DNA of 64,000 nucleotides, from positions 124,001-188,000 of the forward strand of contig NZ_WQLA01000006.1 of the NCBI RefSeq assembly GCF_009755275.1, written 5' to 3'. This stretch comes from Mucilaginibacter aquatilis. Its GTDB lineage: Bacteria; Bacteroidota; Bacteroidia; Sphingobacteriales; Sphingobacteriaceae. A model generated the notes under the pieces. That model saw only the letters and a program-made list of their open reading frames with translations. It searched no databases and was not told the DNA's origin. The translations under genes were made by a program, and so were the position numbers. Each line of letters opens with the position of its first letter. The first letter of the stretch is position 1. This document shows positions 50,058-58,222 of this stretch, piece by piece.

Positions 50058-52553
50058 ATGACTTTAAACAAACCTTTGGCGCATGCAGTTGCCTGCTTCT
50101 GCGTTGCCGTTTTAGCTTTACCGGCTTTAGCCCAAACCGGTGAAAAAGCCCCCGAATCGCCTAACCTTAAAATTTACCGCGCAACTCCCGAAAAAATCAA
50201 CGACCTGGTACACACCAAGCTTGATGTACGCTTTGATTATAAAAAACGCTTTTTATACGGCAAAGAGTGGATTACGCTTAAACCGCACATGTACCCTACT
50301 GATAGCTTAAGGCTTGATGCTAAAGGTATGGATGTAAAGAGCATTGCCATTGTTAGCAACGGCAAAAACACGCCGCTTAAGTTTTCTTATGACAGCCTTT
50401 CGCTTGCCATTAAGCTAGACCGCGTTTACCGTAATAACGAAAAGTACGTTGTTTATATTGACTACACCTCAAAACCCGACCAGCTGAAAGCAGCGGGCAG
50501 CCTGGCCATAAGTGATGCAAAGGGCTTATACTTTATTAACCCCGATAGCGCTGTGAAGGACAAACCGGTTCAAATATGGACTCAGGGCGAAACTGAAAGC
50601 TCATCGGCATGGTTCCCTACCATTGATAAGCCTAACCAAAAAACCACCCAGGAAATTTACATGACTGTGCCGTCAAAGTATGTGACACTTTCAAACGGCA
50701 AATTAACAACGCAAAAAAACAACGGTAACGGTACCCGTACCGATTACTGGAAACAAGATTTACCTCATTCACCGTACTTGTTTATGATGGCTGTGGGTAA
50801 CTTCAAAATTCAGAAAGACACCTGGAAAGGCAAAGAGGTTAGCTATTACCTTGAGCCTAAATATGCTCCTTATGCCAAAACCATATTTGGTTACACACCA
50901 GAGGCCATTGAGTTTTACTCAAAAACTTTAGGAGTTGATTACCCTTGGGCAAAGTATGCACAAATTGTAGTGCGTGATTATGTAAGCGGAGCAATGGAGA
51001 ACACCTCAGCTACGCTACATGGTGATTATGTACAAGGCACCGCACGCCAGTTTCTTGATCGCTATTATGCAACCTCGCAGGGCGAAAGCACGGTTGTGCA
51101 TGAGCTTTTTCACCAATGGTTTGGTGACTATGTAACGGCCGAAAGCTGGAGCAACTTAACTGTAAACGAATCATTCGCTGATTTTAGTGAAACCATGTGG
51201 GCCGAGTACAAATATGGTAAAGATGAAGGTGAAGCCCACATTAACGGTGATAGGCGTCAGTACTTAAACAGCGGCGAAGTTGCTGCGGCCAAAAATCTTG
51301 TTCGCTTCCATTATAACGATAAGGAGGACGTGTTTGACGTAGTTACTTATCAAAAAGGCGGATCGATACTTTATATGCTACGCAACTTTTTAGGTAACGA
51401 TGCTTTCTATAAAGGACTAAACATTTACCTTAAAACCAATGCGTTTAAAAATGGTGAAGCCCACCAGCTACGTTTAGCACTTGAAGAAGCGAGTGGTAAA
51501 GACTTAAGCTGGTTCTTTAACCAGTGGTATTACAACTCAGGTCATCCGGTGCTGAATATTACTTACGGGTGGGATGCAGCTAAAAAAACACAGTCGGTAT
51601 ACTTGCAGCAAAGTCAAACCGGCAATGCGTTTAAACTACCAATGGCGGTTGATATTTATACCGGTGATAAGAAAGTACGCCACATGGTTTGGATGCGTGA
51701 TAAAACCGATACGCTGACATTTAAACTTGATGCCAAACCAGATTTGGTTAACGTTGATGGCGACAAAATGCTTCTTGCCAAAAAAACTGACAACCACACG
51801 CCTGGGGAATTTCTACACATGGCCATGCATGCGCCGTTATACATGGACCGTTTTGAAGCCTTAACCTGGGCCGAAGCACAGCGCTCTGACAATGCGATTG
51901 CACGCCAGATAATTATTGCTGCGCTTAAAGACAAATACTACGGCTTACGCCTTAAAGCTTTAAAGGCGCTTAAGCTCACGAACGATGATGTAAAAAAAGC
52001 CGCCTTACCATTGCTTGCTACCATGGCAAAAAGCGATGCCAACAATTTGGTAAAGGCCGGTGCATTAACCGCTTTAGGCACATTAAAATCTGCTGATAAT
52101 AATGCATTGTTCAAGCAATCATTAAGCAGCCAATCATACGCAGTACAGGCAGCAGCCCTTGAGGGCTTAAGCCAGCTTGATCCTACAGGCAGCCTATCTA
52201 TTGCTAAAGGTTTGGAAAAAGACAGTGAAGGCGAATTGGCTCAAACTATTGTAAATACATATGCAACAAACGGCTCAGATGCTGAATGGCCTTATGTAAG
52301 CCGCAAATTTGAAGAGGCTGACATTCAAGGAAAATTTGCATCAATACGTAAAGTTGCTGCCTTTATTGGTCGTTTGAAAAGTTCGGAGTATGCACGTCAG
52401 GGTATTGATCAAATACGCAGTACCGGTGTACGTTACAAGCAGTATGGAATTGCGCCTGCAGTTACTCAAATACTGGAGGGCATTAAAGCTCAGCGTAGCG
52501 GTGATGAAGCTTCTGTAAAAGCTGTTGATGCAGCAATAAAAGAACTGCGATAA
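50058..52553 (+). CDS. M1-family zinc metallopeptidase (aminopeptidase), exported
   Basis: 831 residues with a signal peptide (about 1-25, ending ALAQ). Beta-rich N-domain (about 45-230), then the thermolysin-like domain with SGAMENTSA (substrate-binding GAMEN) and VVHELFHQWFGD...NESFADF, giving the two His and one Glu of the HExxH-x18-E zinc site. A C-terminal helical, HEAT-like domain (about 600-830) holds repeated LKALK and ALPLLA units. It would trim N-terminal residues of peptides in the periplasm. Single gene with a terminator right after it. Confidence 0.95.
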   Translation: MTLNKPLAHAVACFCVAVLALPALAQTGEKAPESPNLKIYRATPEKINDLVHTKLDVRFDYKKRFLYGKEWITLKPHMYPTDSLRLDAKGMDVKSIAIVSNGKNTPLKFSYDSLSLAIKLDRVYRNNEKYVVYIDYTSKPDQLKAAGSLAISDAKGLYFINPDSAVKDKPVQIWTQGETESSSAWFPTIDKPNQKTTQEIYMTVPSKYVTLSNGKLTTQKNNGNGTRTDYWKQDLPHSPYLFMMAVGNFKIQKDTWKGKEVSYYLEPKYAPYAKTIFGYTPEAIEFYSKTLGVDYPWAKYAQIVVRDYVSGAMENTSATLHGDYVQGTARQFLDRYYATSQGESTVVHELFHQWFGDYVTAESWSNLTVNESFADFSETMWAEYKYGKDEGEAHINGDRRQYLNSGEVAAAKNLVRFHYNDKEDVFDVVTYQKGGSILYMLRNFLGNDAFYKGLNIYLKTNAFKNGEAHQLRLALEEASGKDLSWFFNQWYYNSGHPVLNITYGWDAAKKTQSVYLQQSQTGNAFKLPMAVDIYTGDKKVRHMVWMRDKTDTLTFKLDAKPDLVNVDGDKMLLAKKTDNHTPGEFLHMAMHAPLYMDRFEALTWAEAQRSDNAIARQIIIAALKDKYYGLRLKALKALKLTNDDVKKAALPLLATMAKSDANNLVKAGALTALGTLKSADNNALFKQSLSSQSYAVQAAALEGLSQLDPTGSLSIAKGLEKDSEGELAQTIVNTYATNGSDAEWPYVSRKFEEADIQGKFASIRKVAAFIGRLKSSEYARQGIDQIRSTGVRYKQYGIAPAVTQILEGIKAQRSGDEASVKAVDAAIKELR

Positions 52554-52569
52554 TTAAAATTCATTAAAA

Positions 52570-52603
52570 TCAAACGGCTGCCCTTAAGGCAGCCGTTTTT
52601 TGT
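52570..52603 (+). terminator. Intrinsic terminator of the M1 peptidase gene
   Basis: An 11-bp GC-rich stem (AAACGGCTGCC, 52572-52582, with 52588-52598) with a 5-nt loop, followed by a T-run. Confidence 0.9.
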
Positions 52604-52959
52604 TTGAGTAATGCAGCATTTGCTGCTTGAGTAGTTATATAGTTTTTAGGGGAAAGGGCACAATTAAAGAACAAGTGAGCTAAATTACTGTTATCAAAAA
52701 TAGCTTCAAAAAAACTGTTTAAAAGATTGTTGTAATAAACACCGTTCGGAAAACACCGAAACGGTGCTTTGATATTCGCAAAGGTCAGTTAAATGCGTAA
52801 ATCTTGACGCAATAGTATAAATATAACAACAGTTATCAAAATTTTTTATTCAATTTTAAATTTATTAATAATTTATGATTCAAATTATCAAAAACTGTTA
52901 TTAAATTACGACAAACTTATAATTTCTCAGTTTCTGTATGTGTAAATTTCCAATCGCTT
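52604..52959. other. Gene-free region upstream of the ATP-grasp operon
   Basis: About 356 bp without a credible ORF. It contains three same-orientation copies of TTATCAAAA (52691, 52833 and 52885). A hairpin lies at 52740-52766 (7-bp CACCGTT/AACGGTG plus a 3-bp inner stem and one bulged A, no U-tract). The last 100 bp are very AT-rich. No clear TANNTTTG promoter was found. Confidence 0.6.
52740..52766. repeat. Stem-loop in the ATP-grasp upstream region
   Basis: CACCGTT pairs with AACGGTG, with an inner CGG/CCG pair around a 6-nt loop and one bulged A. There is no U-tract. A regulatory role is possible. Confidence 0.45.
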
Positions 52960-54408
52960 ATGTATAAATCGGCGCATTTTAACGATTACAATGCCATTAA
53001 TGGCGTTTGGGACGAAATGTATAGCGAAAATTCAACCATTCGCAATCATTATCAAAAGGTAATTAGCTACCTTTCTAACGAATCTACCGATAATCTCAAT
53101 AAAAAAGAGGAATTGGCGCGTCGCCTGTTCATGACGCAGGGAATAACATTCACTGTTTACAATAGCGGCGAGGGTATAGAAAAAATATTTCCTTTCGATA
53201 TTATTCCGCGCATAATTACCGCTCCTGAATGGAAGCTGGTTGAACGGGGCATAAAACAGCGTCTTACAGCACTTAACTTGTTCTTAAAAGATGTTTACCA
53301 TAACCAGTTCATCATTAAAGATGGTATTGTACCAATTGACGTAATCTATTCATGTCCGCACTTTTTGCGCGAAATGTACAAGCTTGACGTACCTTATGAT
53401 ATTTACGTACATATTGCGGGCATTGACCTTATTCGCGATGAAAAAGGCACATTTTACGTACTTGAAGACAATTTGCGTACACCATCAGGAGTAAGTTACA
53501 TGCTTGAGAACCGTGAGATTACCAAGCGGCTGTTTCCTGATTTATTGCCGCAATGCAATGTGCGCAGCGTAACAGAGTACCCTACAATTTTGTATAAAAA
53601 CCTGATGGCGCTATCGCCGCGGCGCATCAGTAACCCTACGGTGGTATTGCTTAGTCCGGGCATATATAACTCAGCTTATTTTGAGCACACTACCCTTGCC
53701 AGGCTAATGGGCGTTGAGTTGGTTGAAGGGCGCGACCTTGTTGTAAACAATCACAAAGTTTACATGAAAACCACAACAGGCCTGCAACAGGTTGATGTAA
53801 TATACCGCCGGGTTGACGATGACTTTTTAGATCCGCTTGTGTTTAACCCTAAAAGCGTGTTAGGTGTGGCTGGTTTAATGAGCGCTTACCGCAAAGGCAA
53901 TGTAGCCATTGTAAATGCCATTGGTAACGGCGTTGCCGATGATAAGGCCATTTACAGCTACGTGCCCGAAATGATAAAGTATTATTTAAATGAGGAGCCT
54001 ATTTTAAAAAACGTGCCTACTTACCAGTTACGTAATGATGATGAGCGTGAATATACTTTTGCCAACATTAATACCATGGTAGTGAAAAAAACCAACGAAA
54101 GCGGCGGGTACGGCATGCTTATGGGCCATGCGGCAAGCGAGCAGGAAATAGATGACTATAAAAAGGAAATACTAAAAGAACCTCGCAATTTTATAGCCCA
54201 GCCCACAATTAGCTTATCAGCTGCACCGTGCTACCTGCAGGGAGCATTACAACCCCGCCGTATTGATTTACGCCCCTATGCGCTTTGCGGCCCCGATGGT
54301 ATTGAAATAGTACCAGGCGGACTTACCCGCGTAGCGCTTAAAGAAGGATCACTGGTGGTAAACAGCTCGCAGGGTGGCGGCAGTAAGGATACATGGGTGC
54401 TTATGTAA
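52960..54408 (+). CDS. Circularly permuted ATP-grasp protein (DUF404/DUF407 family)
   Basis: 482 residues, no signal. IFPFDIIPRIITAPEWKLVERGIKQRLTALNLFLKD (about 85-122) is a hallmark of the circularly permuted type-2 ATP-grasp family, as are KLDVPYDIYVHIAGIDLIRDEKGTFYVLEDNLRTPSGVSYMLENR (about 147-190) and DVIYRRVDDDFLDPL. ATP-grasp enzymes join an acid to an amine with ATP, so an amide or peptide ligase role is expected; the substrate is not established. It is first of three co-directional genes with an alpha-E protein and a transglutaminase-like protein. Confidence 0.93.
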   Translation: MYKSAHFNDYNAINGVWDEMYSENSTIRNHYQKVISYLSNESTDNLNKKEELARRLFMTQGITFTVYNSGEGIEKIFPFDIIPRIITAPEWKLVERGIKQRLTALNLFLKDVYHNQFIIKDGIVPIDVIYSCPHFLREMYKLDVPYDIYVHIAGIDLIRDEKGTFYVLEDNLRTPSGVSYMLENREITKRLFPDLLPQCNVRSVTEYPTILYKNLMALSPRRISNPTVVLLSPGIYNSAYFEHTTLARLMGVELVEGRDLVVNNHKVYMKTTTGLQQVDVIYRRVDDDFLDPLVFNPKSVLGVAGLMSAYRKGNVAIVNAIGNGVADDKAIYSYVPEMIKYYLNEEPILKNVPTYQLRNDDEREYTFANINTMVVKKTNESGGYGMLMGHAASEQEIDDYKKEILKEPRNFIAQPTISLSAAPCYLQGALQPRRIDLRPYALCGPDGIEIVPGGLTRVALKEGSLVVNSSQGGGSKDTWVLM

Positions 54409-54476
54409 GCATTGGCAAATAAGATTATCAACCAAATTAAGTAAATAAGAAAAGCTCTTTTAAGTGGGCATAACAT

Positions 54477-55412
54477 ATGTTAAGTAGAGTAGCAGCAAGC
54501 TTTTTTTGGCTGAGCAGATATATTGAGCGCAGCGACGGCATTTTGCGCATGTTGAAAATAAATTACGCATCATCGCAGGATGCAGTGCGAGAGTTTACAT
54601 GGGAACCGGTTATACGCATATATTCGGGTGTCGACGATGAATTGACAAGCAAGCTGCATAACGACAGCCGGGCGGTGCTTAGCTACATGGTTAGCGGTCG
54701 AAACAACCCTAATTCAATTACTAATATGATTACCCTGGCCCGCGAAAATGCCCGCAGTGTACAGGAACATATTACGCGCGATTTATGGCAGTGTCTAAAC
54801 GAATATTATCATTGCGTTAAAGATCCGAGCATAAATCAACGCCTGATGGAAGATGACCCCATTAGTGTACTGGATGTTTTGATAAAGCAAATTATGCTAT
54901 ACTATGGCACGGCCGAAATTAGCATGGAACGCGGACAAGGACGTAGCTTTATGAATATTGGCAAGTACCTTGAACGCAGTATACAGGCAGTTGACATTCT
55001 TGATGTAAAATTTGGTTCGGTAAACGCAAACCCCGATTTATTGACCGACACTACTTACTGGAAACATTTGCTGCAATCATTAGGTGGTTACGAGCTTTAT
55101 CTTAAAACCTACCGCGACGGAATTGAAGCTCAAAATGTGATGGAGCTGATTATTTTAAATGATGATTTTCCCCGGTCGGTAATTTATTCGGCTAATAACA
55201 TTCACCGCTATTATGACAGATTAAAAAATGAAAGCCATTTAAGCAATCACCGGAACATTGCTTTCCAAATTGGTAAACTGCAAAGTTTTATACAATATAG
55301 TTCGGCACAAAGCATACGCCAGGTGGGCTTGCACCAATTTTTAACTCAAATACGGCAAGACTTATTTGCCATTGGCACATCAATGAATGAACATTACTTT
55401 GCCAATTATTAA
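54477..55412 (+). CDS. Alpha-E domain protein (DUF403)
   Basis: 311 residues, mostly helical. The start MLSRVAASFFWLSRYIERSDG is the DUF403/alpha-E signature, followed by SMERGQGRSFMNIGKYLERS and FGSVNANPDL. Alpha-E proteins always occur with the permuted ATP-grasp partner and are often fused to it in other bacteria, so a binding or substrate-presenting subunit is inferred. It lies 68 bp after the ATP-grasp gene and 11 bp before the transglutaminase-like gene. Confidence 0.93.
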   Translation: MLSRVAASFFWLSRYIERSDGILRMLKINYASSQDAVREFTWEPVIRIYSGVDDELTSKLHNDSRAVLSYMVSGRNNPNSITNMITLARENARSVQEHITRDLWQCLNEYYHCVKDPSINQRLMEDDPISVLDVLIKQIMLYYGTAEISMERGQGRSFMNIGKYLERSIQAVDILDVKFGSVNANPDLLTDTTYWKHLLQSLGGYELYLKTYRDGIEAQNVMELIILNDDFPRSVIYSANNIHRYYDRLKNESHLSNHRNIAFQIGKLQSFIQYSSAQSIRQVGLHQFLTQIRQDLFAIGTSMNEHYFANY

Positions 55413-55423
55413 TTCAATTAGCT

Positions 55424-56407
55424 ATGCCTGAATTTAAAATACAGCATATAACCCGTTATACCTACGAGGGCCTCGTACGCGATAGTGCGAATCAAATTAT
55501 CCTCTATCCTATTACCGATGTTGCACAGGAGGTATTAAAACACGACCTTACAATTACGGGCAATCCGGTGGTTGATACGCATATTGATTACTATGGTAAC
55601 CAAGTAGGCAGCTTTACTTATCTTGAAAAGCACAGCCGCCTGGTAATAAATTCTGAAGTGATTGTTGTAACGCACCCTAAAGAGCTTCCGGCTGATGATA
55701 TTGCGGCAGATGAGCAGTGGCAAATGCTTGCCTCGGTACAGTTCATCGTACCATATATTGACTTTTTAAAGCCTGAATACTTCGAATCGTTACCAGAGCT
55801 TATAACTACCATTGAAAGTGAAAGGTTACAGGGTGAAACGCCTTACCAAACCGCATTGCGTTTTGCCGGCTATATTTACAAAAACATCAAATACCTGCCC
55901 GGCGTAACAACGGTTGAAAGTACACTTGACGAAGTTTGGAAACTAAAAGCCGGTGTATGCCAGGATTTTGCGCATCTCTTTATACAGATATTGCGCCTGC
56001 TGAAAATTCCGGCAAGATATGTAAGCGGCTATATATGCCCCAACCATAACGGTATGCGTGGCGAAGGTGCTACCCATGCCTGGGCCGAAGTATTTATACC
56101 TAATTATGGCTGGATTGGCATCGATCCTACGAATAATTGTGTGGCCAATGAAACTCATGTACGCCTTGCCGTAGGCCGCAACTTTTCAGACTGCTCGCCG
56201 GTTAAAGGTGTTTACAAGGGCAACTCAGGCCATATGCTTGAAGTAAAGGTAAGCGTTGAATATAAAGGCTTGCCGTCTTCCGAGCCCGAAAACCTGATAC
56301 CGACCAATCAATTTATTCAAACAATAGAGTCGGAGCCTTTTACAACAAACAGCTACCGACGCTACCAGGAAATAATGCTGATGCAACAGCAACAACAGCA
56401 GCAGTAA
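55424..56407 (+). CDS. Transglutaminase-like (BTLCP-type) cysteine protease fold
   Basis: 327 residues. An N-terminal beta domain (1-120) has the YEGLVRDSANQIILYP start common to this group. The catalytic core includes AGVCQDFAHLFIQILRLLKIPARYVSGYIC with the catalytic Cys (about residue 178). GATHAWAEVFIPNYGWIGIDPTNNC holds the His and Asp. The last residues are a run of seven Gln. The family is predicted to cleave or transfer peptide amides and to process the product of the linked ATP-grasp enzyme. A long bidirectional terminator follows. Confidence 0.93.
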   Translation: MPEFKIQHITRYTYEGLVRDSANQIILYPITDVAQEVLKHDLTITGNPVVDTHIDYYGNQVGSFTYLEKHSRLVINSEVIVVTHPKELPADDIAADEQWQMLASVQFIVPYIDFLKPEYFESLPELITTIESERLQGETPYQTALRFAGYIYKNIKYLPGVTTVESTLDEVWKLKAGVCQDFAHLFIQILRLLKIPARYVSGYICPNHNGMRGEGATHAWAEVFIPNYGWIGIDPTNNCVANETHVRLAVGRNFSDCSPVKGVYKGNSGHMLEVKVSVEYKGLPSSEPENLIPTNQFIQTIESEPFTTNSYRRYQEIMLMQQQQQQQ

Positions 56408-56416
56408 TATTTTAAT

Positions 56417-56458
56417 AAAAGAGAAAAGGCCGTTATTATTAACGGCCTTTTCTCTTTT
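56417..56458. terminator. Bidirectional terminator after the ATP-grasp operon
   Basis: A 19-bp stem (56417-56435 with 56440-56458) around a 4-nt loop, with A- and T-rich ends on both sides, between convergent genes. Confidence 0.9.
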
Positions 56459-56470
56459 AAACTGAAAATT

Positions 56471-57265
56471 CTATTTTTTAGGAACGAGACTTTTTAACCA
56501 AACCACCAGGTCGTAAGCAGCTTTATCGTTTTCAAAATTCAGGTTAGCCGGTAATCGCCCGTTGGTGTACTCATCATACAGCCACGGATCGGCAATAGCT
56601 ATCACATGCCCTTTACCATGCATGGCAGTGGCTATCAGCGTTGCTCCGGCAGCGTTCTTAAGCACAGGGCGTGCGTTACCGCTTGTAGCAATTGAGCAGG
56701 CATCCTTCATATAAATTTTCTTTGATGTTTTGAAAACCGGGTTGTCTTTGATAAAAACCCCACCATCTTCAAAATGGTTATCATCAATCACATGGTTTTG
56801 AATATCATCATTAAAATGCATTCCAAACACTGCAGCTAATTCGTTATAGTGTTTAAACTCCACATTAGCACTATCGTTAGCAAACATTACCAACACACCA
56901 CCTTTTTTAACCCAGGCGTCTATGTTTTGAATATCAGCCGGCATTATATAATTAGGAGCAGGATTTTCCTTTTTGCTATCAGGATCAACTATAATGTAAA
57001 CATCTGTACCTTTTAAATTCGCCGCGGTTGGTGCTGCATTTAACGAGTTTAGCTTAAAGCCCTGGCTTTTGAAAACATCTCCCAAAACAGAGAATCCGTT
57101 GTAGTCCTTTTCTTCCCAGATGTAGTGAAAACGCTCTGGTTGTCCCTGGCTGTTTTTCCTTGTTTCGTGGTTAAAATGATAATCGAGAGTTACGGTTTGA
57201 GCCTTGCAGTTGACCGCTGTAAAGCCCAAAGCCATTAAAAATGCGTAACAATAATTGATCTTCAT
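56471..57265 (-). CDS. Exported DUF4350-like protein
   Basis: 264 residues with a signal peptide (1-22, NCKAQ end; a lipobox-like NC is also possible). The body has a GATase-like fold with LDYHFNHETRK at the start, RFHYIWEEKDYNGFSVLGDVFKSQGF, VYIIVDPDSKKENPAPNYI and GGVLVMFANDSANVEFKHYNELAAVFGMHFN. The same blocks occur as a C-terminal module of some Bacteroidota GH88/GH105-type unsaturated glycuronyl hydrolases, so a carbohydrate-related role is likely. The stand-alone form lacks the hydrolase. Confidence 0.82.
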   Translation of the reverse strand: MKINYCYAFLMALGFTAVNCKAQTVTLDYHFNHETRKNSQGQPERFHYIWEEKDYNGFSVLGDVFKSQGFKLNSLNAAPTAANLKGTDVYIIVDPDSKKENPAPNYIMPADIQNIDAWVKKGGVLVMFANDSANVEFKHYNELAAVFGMHFNDDIQNHVIDDNHFEDGGVFIKDNPVFKTSKKIYMKDACSIATSGNARPVLKNAAGATLIATAMHGKGHVIAIADPWLYDEYTNGRLPANLNFENDKAAYDLVVWLKSLVPKK

Positions 57266-57342
57266 AGCAATGTTATAATCGTTAGCGGGCTAAACTATAA
57301 CTTTTAGTTTATAAACCGTTAAGTGCTATTCAATTTTACAAA

Positions 57343-57513
57343 TCAATCTTCCAGCTGCTTGCTGTCTTTCTCTTTATCTTCATGTATTTTCCGGGTACGA
57401 TCCTCGGCTTTTTTCACTTCATCGCGCTCGCTTATAGGCTCATCTGTTTTCAAGCTCTCTTCATTTTCTTCAGCACCTTTAATCGGTTTTTTATCGCTTT
57501 CATGATTTGCCAT
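57343..57513 (-). CDS. Small highly charged protein (56 residues)
   Basis: ATG at 57511-57513 (complement), TGA at 57343-57345. The 56 residues hold about half D, E, K and R and no Cys, Trp or aromatic residue, and read as an extended or disordered protein (start MANHESDKKPIKGAEENEE, end KEKDSKQLED). No Shine-Dalgarno sequence, as is usual here. It lies in a 400-bp gap between convergently and divergently placed genes. Many Sphingobacteriaceae encode short charged proteins of this kind; I cannot name a family. Small size keeps confidence moderate. Confidence 0.6.
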   Translation of the reverse strand: MANHESDKKPIKGAEENEESLKTDEPISERDEVKKAEDRTRKIHEDKEKDSKQLED

Positions 57514-57673
57514 AATTCAAAAATTAAATAAGTTACTTTAATGAGTAACGTGACACCAGTCAGGCAGTTTTAATTAATTAATTTCTACGCTTATTCCTGC
57601 TAAGAATAATAAAGGTAAAACCTAATGCGACCACTGACGTTTTTAACTTCAGATTAATAAACTTATCTACATT

Positions 57674-58129
57674 ATGGAAACTATAGAAAAATCAGTAGAA
57701 ATAATTAACGATTTAATAGAGATTAACAACGATCGTGCAGACGGATTTCAAAAAGCCTTGAAAGATTTAGAAGGTGGTGAGTCTGATCTGAAATCATTAT
57801 TTGAAGAATACAGCAGCCAAAGCCGTCAGTTTTCACAAGAATTAACTGCATTAGCAGCACAACACGGTGGCGATACCGAAACCGGCAATAGCGTATCAGG
57901 CACATTACACCGCGCATGGATTGATGTAAAGGCATTGTTCACAGGCAGCGACCGTAAAGCAATTCTTGCTGAGTGTGAGCGCGGAGAGGATGCTATTAAA
58001 AAAGCATACCGTGAAGCCCTTGCAGAAGGCGTATTACCGGCAGAAGCAATTACATTAATAGCTAAACAAGCTCAGGCAATCGGTCAGTCACATGATCGTA
58101 TTAAAGCATTACGTGATAGTGCACAATAA
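57674..58129 (+). CDS. PA2169-type four-helix-bundle protein (DUF2383)
   Basis: 151 residues, all helical. EKSVEIINDLIEINNDRADGFQKAL opens the ferritin-like four-helix bundle of DUF2383, and SVSGTLHRAWIDVKALFTGSDRKAILAECERGEDAIKKAYREAL is the central conserved block. The family is usually stress-induced and of unknown function. It is a single gene with a terminator after it. Confidence 0.92.
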   Translation: METIEKSVEIINDLIEINNDRADGFQKALKDLEGGESDLKSLFEEYSSQSRQFSQELTALAAQHGGDTETGNSVSGTLHRAWIDVKALFTGSDRKAILAECERGEDAIKKAYREALAEGVLPAEAITLIAKQAQAIGQSHDRIKALRDSAQ

Positions 58130-58145
58130 TTTGCTGATAAGCATA

Positions 58146-58182
58146 AATAATAAAAGCCGCTAATGCGGCTTTTATTATTTTA
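58146..58182. terminator. Bidirectional intrinsic terminator
   Basis: A 15-bp stem (AATAATAAAAGCCGC, 58146-58160, with 58165-58179) with a 4-nt loop and A/T flanks. It can serve DUF2383 and the convergent receptor gene. Confidence 0.85.
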
Positions 58183-58222
58183 AGAGATTTAAGACTCTAA
58201 TTCTCATAAGCTTACTACGCAA

